From the NCBI RefSeq assembly GCF_024679095.1, contig NC_066535.1, forward strand, positions 4,631,274 through 4,695,273: a DNA stretch of 64,000 bases, read 5' to 3'. The notes under the pieces are model-generated. The model made no database searches and was not told the DNA's origin. It worked only from the letters and a program-made list of their open reading frames with translations. This document shows, one piece after another, positions 1 to 11,139 of the stretch. This DNA comes from Eriocheir sinensis (lineage: Eukaryota; Arthropoda; Malacostraca; Decapoda; Varunidae). The position numbers and the translations under genes are program-made. Every line of letters starts with the position of its first letter. Within the stretch, counting starts at the first letter, position 1.

Positions 1-51
1 GAATCTAGTTACCCCAAAATATACATCCACATTCCTCTCACGCTATACACA

Positions 52-53
<2 letters not shown>

Positions 54-118
<65 letters not shown>
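54..118. repeat. (CT)n microsatellite, ~32 units
   Basis: This is an uninterrupted CT dinucleotide array read directly from the sequence. Non-repetitive sequence follows to about 350 and holds no recognisable gene. Confidence 0.97.
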
Positions 119-120
<2 letters not shown>

Positions 121-350
121 CGATGGCCGCCTCTGGACACACTAAACAGACTTTTTCCTCTTCTTGGGCGGGGCAAAGAATGTGTGTCCTGCCCATAAAT
201 TTCAGCGCCCTGTTTCCTCCTTCTTCTTTTAGTTCTTCTTTTCCATTAGTTTTGTATTTATCTTGTAAGTTTTCCTTCCTTGTGTTGGGTGGGTGGGTGG
301 GGGATGGAGGATGGGGGGGTTGTGTATGTGTGTGTGAGGGGGGGAGGGGG

Positions 351-352
351 GG

Positions 353-383
<31 letters not shown>

Positions 384-547
384 ATTTCGCTGCCTTGAAA
401 CTCAGTAAATCTTCTTTCGTTTTTTAATGTTTTTTTTCTGTTCTCTGTTTCCGTTTCCTGGTATCTGTTTCTCTTTTGTTTTTCTTTTTTCGTAAGAGTA
501 AGAGAAGGAGGAGGAGGAGGAGGAGGAGGAGGAGGAGGGAAAAAAGT

Positions 548-608
<61 letters not shown>

Positions 609-641
609 TGTGTAGGAAGTGTTTGTGCATGCTTGCCCCCC

Positions 642-738
<97 letters not shown>
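351..738. repeat. Compound microsatellite: GT, GGA, GT, CT
   Basis: Four arrays sit close together: GT at 355-383, GGA at 506-538, GT at about 549-615 and CT at 645-738. The second GT array carries small interruptions near its 3' end (a GGG and a GTAGG), so it is imperfect. The cluster creates open frames in several phases made only of Cys-Val, Ser-Leu or Arg-Glu repeats, which are not genes. Confidence 0.95.
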
Positions 739-740
<2 letters not shown>

Positions 741-1055
741 CCCTAATGCCAGTTTTTTCCTCCTTCCTTACTTCATTTTCAGTCCCGCTCCTGCAAACTT
801 GAAGGCTCATAATTTATATAATTAGCTCGAATTCCACGTAAACTTTCCTCCTCTTTTCCCACTTAGTCCTCTTTTCTTCCTCCTCCTCCTCCTCTTCCTT
901 CTCTCCTCTTACTCTTTCTCCAGGACACAAAAACGAAAGAAATAATAGAAAAATCCGATTATTATGACTTACTTTTTCCTTTCCTTTTTTCTTCTCTTCC
1001 TTCTTCTCATTTGTTCCTGGTCTCGTATTTTCCTCACTCTCTCCTTTTTCTCTTT

Positions 1056-1235
1056 CTTTGTCCTTCCTTCCTCTCTTTTTTTTCCTTCCTTCCTTCCTCT
1101 CTTTTTATTCCTTCCTTCCTTCCTCTCTTTTTTTTCATTCCTTCCTTCCTCTCTTTTTTTTCCTTCCTTCCTTCCTCTCTTTTTTTTCCTTCCTTCCTTC
1201 CTCTCTTTTTTTTCTTCCTTCCTTCCTCCCTGATT
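1056..1235. repeat. TTCC-rich minisatellite, unit ~24-26 bp
   Basis: Blocks of CTCTTTTTTTT alternate with three or four CCTT units, giving a unit of roughly 24-26 bp repeated about six times. The surrounding 840-1430 interval is pyrimidine-rich low-complexity sequence without a gene. Confidence 0.85.
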
Positions 1236-1431
1236 ACTTCTCTAATTTTTCCTCTCCTTCACTCTCGTTTATTGTTTTCTTTTGATTACTTCCCTTTTTT
1301 CCTCCTCATCTTTCTCATTCTCTTCCTCCTCCTCTTTCTCATTCTCTTCCATCTTCCTCCTCATCCTCCTCTTTATCGTTCTCCTCCTCCATCTTCATCT
1401 CTCCGTTTTTCCGGTCTTAAATTTTCATCAG

Positions 1432-1480
1432 TCTCCTCCTCCTCCTCCTCCTCCTCTTCCTCCTCCTCCTCCTCCTCTTT
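1432..1480. repeat. (TCC)n microsatellite
   Basis: A TCC trinucleotide array with one CTT interruption. A second TCC-rich tract at about 1560-1572 directly abuts the retrotransposon fragment that follows. Confidence 0.9.
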
Positions 1481-1572
1481 TAACTTCATCTTCCTTCGCC
1501 GTCTTCTATACCTCCTCCCACTTATTTCGTATTCCTAAACTCATCCCCCTTCTCTTCCTGCTCCTCCTCCTC

Positions 1573-2299
1573 CAGTGGTCCGAAAAGTGGCAGATGTCGT
1601 TCAACGTTGACAAATGCAAAGTCATGTACTTTGGTTCCAGAAACAGCAACCATACATACAACATGCGTGGAAATCCTCTGCAGGTCGTGAAGGAGGAATC
1701 GGATCTTTAAGTCACTATCAGCAGTGACCTAAAACACGCAAAAGACTGTAAAAATGCATATAACAAAGCCAACACTATTCTCGGGTTTATATTATGAAAA
1801 CTTCGAATGTAAGACGCCGGAAGTAATGTTATCCTTATATAATTCAATGGTAAAACCTCACCTCGAGTATGCGGTACAATTCTGGTCCCCTAACTACGGA
1901 AAAGACATTGAACTATTAGAAAGAATCCAGCGACGCGCTACGAAGATGATTCCACCCTTGAGAGCCCTGCCGTATGAAGAACGACTCAGGCGACTTAATC
2001 TCTTCACGCTGGAAAAGAGACGCCTACGGGGGGATTTGATTCAGGTATTCATGTACCTAAAAAACTTCAGTAACGTCGACCACTCCAAACTCTTTGAGCT
2101 ACAAACTAACTCAAGAACTAGAAACAACGACCTGCCCATTCAAGCAAAGCGATGCAACACAGACATTGGTAGGAGTTTCTTCTGTAACCGAGTCATACGC
2201 CATTGGAACGACCTCCCTGCCGAAGTAGTAAGTGCAGAAACCATCAACTCCTTCAAAAATCGCATCGACCGTCACTTCGTGACAACAGGAGTAAACTGA
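1573..2299 (+). pseudogene. CR1/Jockey-group non-LTR reverse transcriptase fragment, broken
   Basis: This is the only recognisable protein homology in the window. The reading starts QWSEKWQMSFNVDKCKVMYF and continues through a region with SLYNSMVKPHLEYAVQFWSP, ELLERIQRRATKMIP and RLRRLNLFTLEKRRLRGDL, ending with RVIRHWNDLPAEVVSAETI. These are standard blocks of the C-terminal (thumb and post-RT) part of non-LTR reverse transcriptases that copy element RNA at the insertion site. The catalytic YxDD region and everything upstream are missing, so the copy is 5'-truncated, as is usual for these elements. It is also inactivated: an in-frame TAA at 1708-1710 replaces the Gly expected in the DLGV motif, and the frame shifts from 1 to 2 near 1786-1796. 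The frame ends at TGA 2297-2299. The CR1 versus Jockey assignment is tentative; the RT identity is firm. Confidence 0.93.
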
Positions 2300-2431
2300 A
2301 AATACGCACCGAAATGCCTTGAACTGCTCTGCAGGCACCAAGTGACTGTCAGGCAGATCACGGCTCTACAGCAGGCAACCTCGTAATGAGCCAATAGGCT
2401 TTCTGTTGCCTGTCATTCCATGTTTCTATGC
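2300..2431 (+). mobile_element. 3' UTR/tail of the non-LTR element
   Basis: About 130 bp of non-repetitive sequence follows the RT stop and ends with a CATTCCATGTTTCTATG-type tail before a CTTCTTCCTCC tract begins. The abrupt change to pyrimidine repeat marks the probable 3' end. TCC-rich sequence lies on both sides of the whole fragment (1560-1572 and 2432-2450), so the element probably landed in a pre-existing TCC tract. An exact target duplication cannot be told apart from the microsatellite. Confidence 0.7.
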
Positions 2432-3420
2432 TTCTTCCTCCTCCTGCTTAAAATTTACCAGCCTGTTTTTTTCTCTCCCTTCTTCATCAGCCTCTTCTTT
2501 AATCTGTGTTCTCTCGTGTATTTCTTATCTCCTCCTCCTCCTCTTTATTTTCCTCTTCTTCCTTCGTGTTCCCTAGTGATTTTCTTCCTTGCCTTCATTT
2601 ATTTTTCATTGCTCCTGCTCCTCCTCTTCTTCTTCCTCCTCCTCCTTGTCCTCATCCTCCTCTTCCATCTTGGTCGCCTCTCAAGTGTCTAATTCTAATT
2701 CCCCCTCGTTTCCTTTACCCCTTCCTTGCCCTTCTCAGTTTTCCTCTTTTTCTTTTCTCACTTCTCTTTATTTCTCTTTCCTCTTCATCCTTGCTCATCA
2801 GCCTTGTTTTCCTCCTCCTCCACTTCAATCTCCTCTGACCTCTTTTTTTCCTCTCCTTTACACTTTTCGTCCTTAATATTCCTTCTCTTTTTCATTCCGT
2901 TTTTCCTTCACGTCCTCTTGTCATTATCTTTTTTTCCCCTCTCGTTTGTCACGCTTCTCTTCTTATTTCTCGATTTTTTTGTGTGTATATTTTCTCCTCC
3001 TTCCTTCCCTTAATCTTAATCCTCATGTTGACCTCTATTTTTTGCCTTCTCTTCCTGCTCCTCGTTTATGTATTTTCACCTCCTCTTCCTCCTCCTTCTC
3101 TTTATCATCATCAGCAGCAGCACGCCTCCTCCTCCTCCTCCTCCTCCTCCTCCTCCTCCTTTTTCGTTTTGTCCCTAATCATCCTTCTCCGATCTCCCTC
3201 CTAAGGCCTATTCTTTTTTTCTTATTCCGCGTTTCACTCTTCTCCTCCTCTTCCTCCTCCTCTTCTCCCCTTCTTCTCTTTCCTCTTCTTTATTTTGATC
3301 CTTATCCTCTTGATGTCTTGGGCTTTTTTCTTCTTTTCCTTCTGTGTCACGCTTCTCCTTCTTTCCTTTTCCTCTTTTTTTTTCCTTTTTCTCTTGTATA
3401 TTCAGCAAACTTCTGCATAT
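2432..3420. repeat. Pyrimidine-rich low-complexity DNA
   Basis: The plus strand is almost all C and T with scattered TCC runs, the clearest at 3125-3160. Open frames here are Ser/Phe/Leu/Pro-only translations. No gene is supported. Confidence 0.85.
3085..3230 (+). repeat. Dispersed duplication D, copy 1
   Basis: A TTTATCATCATC start, a CTC array, then a ~70-bp non-repetitive tail (CCTTCTCCGATCTCCCTC... to TTATTCCGCGT) recur in the same orientation at 9560-9710. Copy 1 has CAGCAGCAG where copy 2 has a CATTATCATCATCG variant. Homology stops at the GCGT in both copies, so this is a discrete duplicated unit and not random low complexity. Confidence 0.85.
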
Positions 3421-3429
3421 AGATCGGTA

Positions 3430-4860
3430 TCCCCTACACGCTATTGATTTTTTTTCCTTTTTCCCTTCGTCACACTTCTCATGTATCCATTTTCAACCTC
3501 TTCCCTTTCCTTCTCTCTCTTTCCTTATAGTTCCCTTCTTCTCCTCCATCTTCATCTTCCTTACCACACCATCACACATCTCCCGTCTTGATTTTTTTTC
3601 CCTTTTCCCCTTCGTCAAACATCTCAGGCTTTCGTTTTTAATCCTCATTCTTGTCCCTTCCTTCCTTCCTTTCGTTCTTTAGCTCCCTTCTTCTCCCCCA
3701 TCTTCATCTTCCTTATCACACCGTCACACATCTCCCTTCGTATTGTTTTTTTCCTCTTCCTCTTCGTAACACATCTCAGGTTTTCATTTTTACTCCTTCG
3801 TTTTCCTTCTTTCTATCGTCCTTTAGTTCCCTTCTTCTCCTCCATCTTCATCTTCCTTATCACACCATTACACATCTCCCTTCGTATTGTTTTTTCCCTT
3901 TTCCTCTTCGTTACGCATTTCAAGTTGCCATTTTTTATTTCTTCCTTTTCCTTCTTTCTCTCGTCCATTAGTTTTCTTCTTCTCCTCCATTTTGATCTCC
4001 CTTATCACACCATCAGACATCTCCCTTCTTGATTTTCTTCCTTTTCCCATTCGTCACGCATTTCAAGTTTCCATTTTTTACTTCTTCCTCTTTCCCTTCT
4101 TCCTCTCGTGCTACATTTTCCGTCTTTCCCTCCATCTTGATCACACCATCACACATCTCCCTTCTTGATTTTCTTCCTTTTCCCATTCGTCACGCATTTC
4201 AAGTTTCCATTTTTTACTTCTTCCTCTTTCCCTTCTTCCTCTCGTGCTACATTTTCCGTCTTTCCCTCCATCTTGATCTCCCTTATCACAACATCACACA
4301 TCTCCCTTCTTGATTTTCTTCCTTTTCCCATTCGTCACGCATTTCAAGTTTCCATTTTTTACTTCTTCCTCTTTCCCTTCTTCCTCTCGTGCTACATTTT
4401 CCGTCTTTCCCTCCATCTTGATCTCCCTTATCACACCATCAGACATCTCCCTTCGTATTGTTTTTTTCCTTTTCCTCTTCGTCATGCATTTCAAGTTTCC
4501 ATTTTTTATTTCTTCCTCTTTCCCTTCTTCCTCTCGTGCTACATTTTCCGTCTTTCCCTCCATCTTGATCTCCCTTATCACACCATCAGACATCTCCCTT
4601 CGTATTGTTTTTTCCTTTTCCTCTTCGTCATGCATTTCAAGTTTCCATTTTTTATTTCTTCCTCTTTCCCTTCTTCCTCTCGTGCTACATTTTCCGTCTT
4701 TCCCTCCATCTTGATCTCCCTTATCACACCATCAGACATCTCCCTTCCTGTTTTTTTTCTTTTCCTCTTCGTCACGCTTTTCACATTTTTACACTTCTTC
4801 CTCTTTCCCTTCTTCCTCTCGTGCTACAGTTTCTCTCTTTCCCTCCACCTTGATCTCCCT
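3430..4860. repeat. 145-bp pyrimidine-rich satellite, ~10 copies
   Basis: The landmark ATCACACATCTCCC or ATCAGACATCTCCC recurs at 3571, 3723, 3867, 4012, 4148, 4293, 4438, 4585 and 4731, giving spacings of 136-152 bp. Copies from about 4012 to 4731 are nearly identical, while the outer copies (3430-3870 and after 4750) are diverged. This is the pattern expected when unequal exchange homogenises the array centre. Long Ser/Phe/Leu frames here, up to 368 codons, exist only because the monomer lacks stops in those frames. Confidence 0.95.
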
Positions 4861-5009
4861 TATCCTTTTCACAGCATCGTTTTCTTCTTGTTCGTCACCT
4901 TCCTCTCGTTCCATTACTGCACCCTCTCCTCTTGTCCCATCCTCATATTGTATCCTGGCAGTCATCCTCTTCTTCAGCTTGAGTGCAGTCCTACCTCTTT
5001 CTACAGTAT

Positions 5010-5265
5010 TTCTTCTCTTTCTCTTTCGTCTAACTCCACTTTGTCTTTTTCATTTTGTTACCTCTTACTTATTTATTTCATCCTACTTCTTTTTGCTTCA
5101 TTTCTTCTCTTTCTTTCGTCTAACTCCACTTTGTATTTTTCATATTGTTATCTTTTACGTATTTATTTCATCCTACTTTTTTTTGCTTTATTTCCTCTTT
5201 TTTTTCTTTCGTCTAACTCCACTTTATCTTTTTCGTTTTATTACTTCTTACTTTTTTACTTGTCA
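5010..5265. repeat. 90-93-bp tandem repeat, 3 copies
   Basis: TTTCGTCTAACTCCACTTT starts each copy; its CGTC lies at 5027, 5117 and 5210. The copies differ by small substitutions and T-run length. Confidence 0.92.
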
Positions 5266-5506
5266 CTCTAATATCTGTTTCGTCTTCCTATTTTATCACA
5301 TTTCGCTTTTCCATCGTCATCATCTTCCTTCTCCTGTACTTCAGTTCCCTCAGCTTCCTCTTAACCTTCTTTTTTGTTCCTCTCACACTCATCTTCTTCC
5401 CTTCTTCATTTCACCTCTTACTGGTCCATCTACTTCTTCTTCCTCCTCTTGTTCCTCAATACCAGCCTCCCTCGACCCTGCTCTTAACTTTCTCCTCCTT
5501 TTGCTC

Positions 5507-5650
<144 letters not shown>

Positions 5651-5824
5651 CACTTTCCTATCATCTACTTTCCCATCATCATCATCATCTTATTCTTCTG
5701 TCCATGGCCTCCTTCGACTCTCCCCCACACACTCTCTCTTTACTTCCTCTTTTTGTCCGTCTCACACACACCTCGTCTCAACCTCGCCTCTTTGTCCCTC
5801 CTACGTTTTCCTTCGTGTTCTCCT

Positions 5825-5995
5825 CCATCTTTCGGGGCGCCGGGGCTCTTGGGGGGGTCCTGAGCCGGCGATTCATTGTGGCATTACGGCGCTTCAGGGC
5901 TCGTTGAGCAAAGGCAGAGAGGGAAAAATATATATGACGGAGAGACGGGCGTAAATTGGCTGGTGGCTTCGTGAGAGGAGGGGGAGTAGGGGGGT
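5825..5995. other. GC-richer non-repetitive island
   Basis: After kilobases of pyrimidine repeat the sequence becomes complex and GC-richer (CGGGGCGCCGGGG, GAGCCGGCG), then reads AAATATATATGACGG. It has no convincing open frame. It sits at a switch point: plus-strand pyrimidine DNA lies upstream and purine DNA downstream. It is a candidate regulatory or conserved non-coding segment by composition only. Confidence 0.35.
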
Positions 5996-6002
5996 TGACT
6001 GT

Positions 6003-6328
6003 GAGGAGGAGGAGGAGGAGGAGGAGGAATAAATGAACGAAGCATTGAAAAAGGTGGAAAATAAGAAGAAAGAGGAGAAGGAGGAGGAGGAGGAGGAGAA
6101 GGAAGAGCAAGACCAGGAGAAAACGAGGATATTGGTTGAGAATTAGGAGGAATATGAGAAGGAGGCATAGAAAAAGGGGAATAAGTAGGAAAATAAGAGG
6201 AAAGGAGGAGGAGGAAGAGGAGTAAAGAACGCGGAAAACAGGAACGAGATTAAGGAAGAAGAGGACAAAGAAGAGCTGTAGGAGGAGGAGGGTGAGGAGA
6301 AAAAATAGGGGGAGTCGATGAGCAGGAG

Positions 6329-6370
<42 letters not shown>
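6003..6370. repeat. GGA-rich tract and (AGT)n array
   Basis: GGA repeats occur at 6003-6028 and around 6076-6095, purine-rich DNA fills the middle, and an AGT/GTA array runs 6329-6370. A short mixed-sequence stretch without a gene follows to about 6740; its GC-rich part (6530-6720) includes CCGCCGCCGCCCGCCCGC. Confidence 0.9.
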
Positions 6371-7211
6371 GAGGAAGAGGAGAGGGAGGAAACTACAGGA
6401 CCAAACCCTATCCAAACTAACGATCCAAGATATCTCAATTTACACCTCACCCAGCCAGCTCCTCCTCTTCCCCATCCCTCTAACTCTATCTCTCGTCTCA
6501 GCATCCCCCGCCGTGTGAGATAACCCTGCATTGTCTCGCCGTAGTTTAGCAGTGTTTATCTCGCCTTTCCCAGCACCCCGCGTAACGTAGCGTGCCCCGT
6601 GGCTCGTGAAACTGCTCCACCTTCCCTGGCATGCATCAAACATTAGCCACCCCGCCGCCGCCCGCCCGCTGGGAAAGACGCTGGTAAACACGGCCAGGAA
6701 GGGATCGTTGTGGTGTGGTGTGCTCTGGTATTTGCCTCGGCCCAGCAAAGGGAGAAGGGAGGAGGAGGAGGAGGAGGAGGAGGAGGTGGTGAGTGACGGA
6801 GATGCGTGTGTGTGGAGAGAAGCAAGGACGAGGGGAGAGAGAAAGGGAGAGGGAAGGAGAGAGAAAGGGAGAGAACTTCGGACGGGCAAGAGAGGGAGAG
6901 AAGGGAAGACATTAGAGAGGAAGAAGAGGAATGGCTGAAATAGAGAGAGAGAGAAAGAGAGGGAAGCAGAGAAGAGAAAATATAAGAGAGAGAGAGAGGA
7001 AGAAAAAGAAACACGTCAGAGAGAGAGAGAGGGAGAGGGAGAGAAGGTAGAACGTGAGAGGAATAGGAGAGTTAGAAAAAAAACATCAGAAGGGAGGGAG
7101 AGTAAGAGAAGAATGAGGAGAAAGACAGAGGAAGGGAGAGAAAGGGTACTAGCAAAATACCAGTTGAGGGAGGGAAGAGGAGGAGGTAGAAAGGGAAAGG
7201 TAGTGGATGTG

Positions 7212-7262
7212 TTTGTGGTGGTGGTGATGGTGGTGGTGGTTGTGGTGGTGGTGGTGGTGGTG
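7212..7262. repeat. (GGT)n microsatellite
   Basis: A GGT trinucleotide array with GAT and TTG interruptions, embedded in the 6740-8420 purine-rich block. Confidence 0.92.
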
Positions 7263-7345
7263 ACCGGACCTGTGTTACCTGTCTCTCCGGTGTCAGGTGA
7301 TCAGGTAACAGGCGACTCCCGCGGCTGGATGACAGGTAATGAGGG
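7263..7345. promoter_or_regulatory. E-box-like (ACCTG/CAGGT) cluster
   Basis: This complex-sequence pocket inside purine repeats carries repeated ACCTG and CAGGT cores (GACCTG, TTACCTG, TCAGGTGATCAGGTAACAGG, GACAGGTAA). CAGGTG is the Snail/E-protein type E-box. Function is inferred only from motif density. Confidence 0.3.
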
Positions 7346-7369
7346 AGGGAGGGAAGGAGGAAGGAAGGC

Positions 7370-7640
7370 AAGGTGAGGAGGGAGGGATGGAGAAAGGAAG
7401 GCAAGGTAAACGAGTGGAGGAATGAAAGGGGAGAGAAAAGAAAATCGATATTGCGAAAGAGGAAGAAGAAAGAGAAGAAAGGAAAAGGAACGGAGAAAGG
7501 TGCGTTGGAGGGATGGAGGAAGGAAGGAAAGGGAAACGAATGGAGGAATAAAAGAGGAGAGAAAAAATAAATCAGTATGGTGGATGAGGAAGAAGGAAGA
7601 AAGCAGAATAGGGAGGAAGGGAAGAGAAAACTAAAGGAGA
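7370..7640. repeat. ~126-bp purine-rich tandem duplication
   Basis: GGAGGGATGG at 7381 recurs at 7507, and in both copies it is followed by AACGARTGGAGGAAT and a GAGGAGAGAAAA-type stretch. Weaker related purine monomers continue to about 8000. Confidence 0.75.
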
Positions 7641-7751
7641 AAGATGGAGAGGAGGGAGGAAGGAAGGAAAGATAAGAGAATAGAGCTATGTTGTGAGAGT
7701 GAGAAAGAAGAAATGAAGTTGAATAGGATGGAAGGGAAAGGGAAGCAAAAG

Positions 7752-7755
<4 letters not shown>

Positions 7756-7787
<32 letters not shown>

Positions 7788-8301
7788 TGTGAAAACGAAC
7801 GGAAGAATAATATTGAACAGAAAGAAGGAAATGAAATAGGAAGGAAGGGAATAGCAAACGAACCGAGAAATGAGAGGAAAACAGACATGAACGAAAGAAG
7901 AGATGGAAGCAAGAGAAAGATAAATAGGAAAAGCAAAATGAATAAAGGAATGAGGAAGAACAAACAAAAATCCATGAAGAAGAAAGAGAGAAGCGAGACT
8001 GGGAGGGTAAAAAAAATAGATTGATAGAGAGAGAGAAAAAAAAATACAGCGGAGAGGAGCGAAAGAGATACGAAGGGTGAGAGAGGGAGAGAGAGAAAGG
8101 AAAGGGAGTGAGAGAATGAAGGGAGGGAGCGAAAGAGGAGAGTGAAAGTGAAAAGAAGGGTGGGAGGGGAGAGGAGGAGGAGGGGGAGAGAGAGGGAGAT
8201 GCATAGTATAGAGGAGGGAGAGAGAGGAGAAGAGAAAGAGAAAGAGGAGGAGGAGGAATAGAGGAGAGAGTGAGGGAGAAATAAACTAACAGAGGGGAGT
8301 G

Positions 8302-8382
<81 letters not shown>
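7756..8382. repeat. Purine block with two (GA)n arrays and a G-run
   Basis: GA arrays lie at 7756-7784 and 8308-8371; the second runs straight into about 11 consecutive G. The DNA between them is nearly all A and G on the plus strand. The 462-codon minus-strand frame spanning 7072-8460 is a Ser/Leu/Phe/Pro artefact of this composition. Confidence 0.92.
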
Positions 8383-8384
<2 letters not shown>

Positions 8385-8427
8385 AAAGCATATGAAGGAA
8401 ATGGGGAAGAAGAGAAGGGCGTGAGGA

Positions 8428-8597
8428 GGACCTTACCTCACCTCGCCTCACCCTTCTCACCTCACTTCTTCCACCTTAGCTCATCTCACTTCTCATCTCA
8501 TTTCATCTTCCGTCACCTTTTCTCACATCTAATTTCGCCTCATCTCATTTCACCTCACCTCATCTTATCTCTTCTCACCTCACCTCACCTCACCTCT
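8428..8597. repeat. Degenerate CTCAC/CTCAT minisatellite
   Basis: Pentamer-like units CTCAC, CTCAT and CTTCTCACCTCA recur with variation and end in four near-perfect ACCTC units. Confidence 0.85.
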
Positions 8598-8629
8598 ACG
8601 CACATATCGATCGTCTATACATGTCTTCC

Positions 8630-8870
8630 GTTACACCCCCTTCCCCCCCTCTCCTTTCACTTCAAATCACTCAGTATCATGATTCTCTCCTTTGTTACAG
8701 GTAAGATGCTGCAGCCTTCGCCCTGTCTCACGCTCACCTGGATGCCTCACCTGCCCGGCTGTAAGGTAGAGTGGACTAAGATTATTTCATGTAATAGAAA
8801 AAATATTAAAGTTGTGTAATGAGAGGTAAAGCACAACCATATTCCAAGCTTCCCTTATTCAGATGTCAGT
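8630..8870. other. Non-repetitive interval, no gene recognised
   Basis: Complex sequence includes CACCTGGATGCCTCACCTG, another doublet of CACCTG E-box cores at about 8739-8756. Open frames are short and match no family I know. Confidence 0.4.
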
Positions 8871-8874
8871 CATT

Positions 8875-9165
8875 ACCAACTCACAAACCGACGGCACCTA
8901 ATAAACTGTTCTTTTTCTTTAAATTTCCTATACTTCATTTTGGGGACTTTTTTTTTTCTTGCTCTTTGAACCATATTGTTGCCAAAAGAAAATCAATATA
9001 TTGGAAGTCTTCAAAAACCAACGGCAGCCTCTAAACTGTTCTTCTCGTTAAATTTCCTATACTTCACTTTTTACTACATTTTCTTGGTAAATTTTCGCCC
9101 TAGTAGTGTTGCCAAGAGACAGTTAATATGTTGGAAGTAGCCATTAACCCGTAAAAAGGGGCTCT
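8875..9165. repeat. 130-bp tandem duplication
   Basis: TAAACTGTTCTT at 8902 recurs at 9032, and GTTGCCAAAAGA at 8978 recurs as GTTGCCAAGAGA at 9108. Both pairs are offset by 130 bp. The copies are diverged by substitutions and small indels. Confidence 0.9.
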
Positions 9166-9169
9166 TTGA

Positions 9170-9545
9170 AAACTCTTAGGGAACGGCGTCGGGTTGACTG
9201 ATATTGTTGGAGCTGATTTTGAAGGGGAGAGTTTGTGATATGGACGATAAATGAATAGATGTGATACTGTTCTCATGCAGCACAAAAGAGGTTTAAAGGA
9301 ATGCTACACAGTAAGTGAATTAAAAATGCATATACGATTAATTCCTTACGCAGCTGTACAAAATAATATATAATGTCCACCGGTCAAGATAAATGTGATG
9401 AAATAATGCGTATAACAGTATATTCTTGCCTATTAGGTTGTCATACACCGCTTTATGGAGCAGATGAATAAGTTACTGTATTCTTTAACATAAATCAATA
9501 TACAAAAATGTACTAGAGAAGCCGAAAAAAATTTAAACGGACATG
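9170..9545. other. AT-rich non-repetitive interval
   Basis: I see no repeat and no convincing coding frame here. A 61-codon minus-strand frame at 9100-9285 has ordinary amino-acid composition but overlaps the tandem duplication and resembles nothing I recognise. Confidence 0.4.
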
Positions 9546-9559
9546 AAGAGAAGCCTGTC

Positions 9560-9710
9560 ACCTCCTCATCCTCCTCCTCCTCTTTATCATCATTATCATC
9601 ATCGTCAGCGCGCCTCTCCTCCTCCTCCTCCTCCTCCTTTTTCGTCTTGTTCCTAATCAGCCTTCTCCGATCTCCCTCTTAATGCCTATTCTTTTTTTCT
9701 TATTCCGCGT
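9560..9710 (+). repeat. Dispersed duplication D, copy 2
   Basis: This matches copy 1 at 3085-3230, including the non-repetitive tail CCTTCTCCGATCTCCCTC and the TTATTCCGCGT end. The flanks differ: copy 1 continues into pyrimidine DNA and copy 2 into GAGAAAAAGAAG. Confidence 0.85.
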
Positions 9711-9894
9711 GAGAAAAAGAAGTGAAGAGCGAAAGACATCGAAGGCGCAAAAGGAACGTATCTAACGCAACATAAAATAACATAATAGACGTACTGTTAA
9801 CAAGACGAATAAGACATCAAAGGAGTATAAAAGGAAGCCTGTCATCTTTTACCTCCTTTGTGCCGGTGAAAGGGAGAGTGAAAGGCGCCTAATT

Positions 9895-9955
9895 ACTCAC
9901 CTGGCTGAACCATCCCAGGTGTGCGAAATCTGGCACCTGGGACGCGGAGTACCTG
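9895..9955. promoter_or_regulatory. E-box cluster with hairpin
   Basis: CACCTGG and CCAGGTG form a 7-bp inverted repeat around a 10-nt loop, and a third core follows in GGCACCTGGG. A CGTCACTG half-CRE lies just downstream. Regulatory function is inferred. Confidence 0.3.
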
Positions 9956-9959
9956 AGGA

Positions 9960-10620
9960 CGTCACTGATTTTACTTACTTATTTTTTTTATGTATAGTTT
10001 CTTGTGGCATACTGTAAAGCGTGATCGTAATATGATGTTGAATAGACGAGTGGTTAGGTGATATTGATAAGGTGTTGAACAAGGGAGCGGTCAGATGATA
10101 GTAATAAGGTATTGAACAAGATAGTGGTGAGGTGATATTGATAAGGTGTTAAATAAGGGATTGATGAGGTGATTGGAGTTTGTTAATTAAGGGTTTGAGG
10201 GTTGATATATGCATACGTTATTTTTTTATTTATAGTTTTTTTTTTAGTTACTGTGAAGCGAGTCAGTAAAAGGGGTATGAATAAAGGAGTTTTTAGGGGG
10301 TTCTGGGTTCAGTAATTTAGGGGTCAGGGTTCATGTTTATTTATTTATTTATCTATTTATTTGTTCATTTATATATATTTTTTTGTCATACTGTGAAGCG
10401 AGTTAGAGTATAAAGGGTGTGAACAGTGGAATTTTTAGGTGGTTCTGGATTTATTAAGTAAGAGGTCAAGGATCATATTTTTCTTTTTTTTCTTTTTTTT
10501 TCTCTTTGTTATATTATGAAGCGTGTTAGTAATGAGGGTTATGAATAAGGGGGTTGTCAGGTGTTGGTGCCGGGGTCATAAATCAAGAGTTCAGGGTTCA
10601 CATATGTTAGCCTGATTCAT
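9960..10620. repeat. Diverged tandem array, monomers 120-240 bp
   Basis: A motif CTGTGAAGCG (variants CTGTAAAGCG, TTATGAAGCG) recurs at about 10012, 10251, 10391 and 10514. Each copy is followed by a GTATGAATAAGGG-like stretch and a GGTTCTGGGTTCA or GGGGTCAGGGTTCA stretch. The first monomer contains its own ~45-bp internal repeat (GGTGATATTGATAAGGTGTT). This is an old, decayed array. Confidence 0.75.
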
Positions 10621-10718
10621 TTAGTGACGATTTAGGGGTCATTTAGTATGGATTCAAGAGTTCATTTAGCTAGGGAGTCAATATTCATAGGAAATATTGT
10701 ACGTGAATTTGGTTTGTT

Positions 10719-10723
<5 letters not shown>

Positions 10724-10792
<69 letters not shown>
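10724..10792. repeat. (CT)n microsatellite
   Basis: A perfect CT array of about 69 bp. Confidence 0.97.
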
Positions 10793-10796
<4 letters not shown>

Positions 10797-11139
10797 ACAC
10801 TAATAAGCCTTGCAGGACAACTCAAGAGCGCAACACAAACTTTGCTTTCTCGCGTGTCTTCCGAAGCTCAATCTAGTCCTCGCATCACTTTTCCATCATC
10901 TTCTTCCTCTTTCCTCCTCCTTCTCTTCCCTCCTTCTTCCCTCTTCCGTCTCTTCTCCTTCTTCTTTCTATTTCCCTCTTCTTCCCTCCTCTTTTTTTTC
11001 TCTCACCTTCCCTCTTTCCTCCCACTCTCTCTTCGCTTTTCCCACTGATGTCAGGCTCCTCTGAAGGGAACGCTCAGAGTTGGAAGGAATTTGAAAGAAT
11101 TTAAGAAAGATAACAGGACGAATTCTGATAGTGGGTGAC

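Noticed and set aside
4165..5271. 368-codon open frame
   Set aside because: It lies wholly in the 145-bp pyrimidine satellite and the 90-bp repeat. Composition is Ser/Phe/Leu/Pro and the open state follows from monomer composition.
7072..8460. 462-codon minus-strand frame
   Set aside because: It is the complement of a purine block with a GA array. It is low complexity throughout and has no domain.
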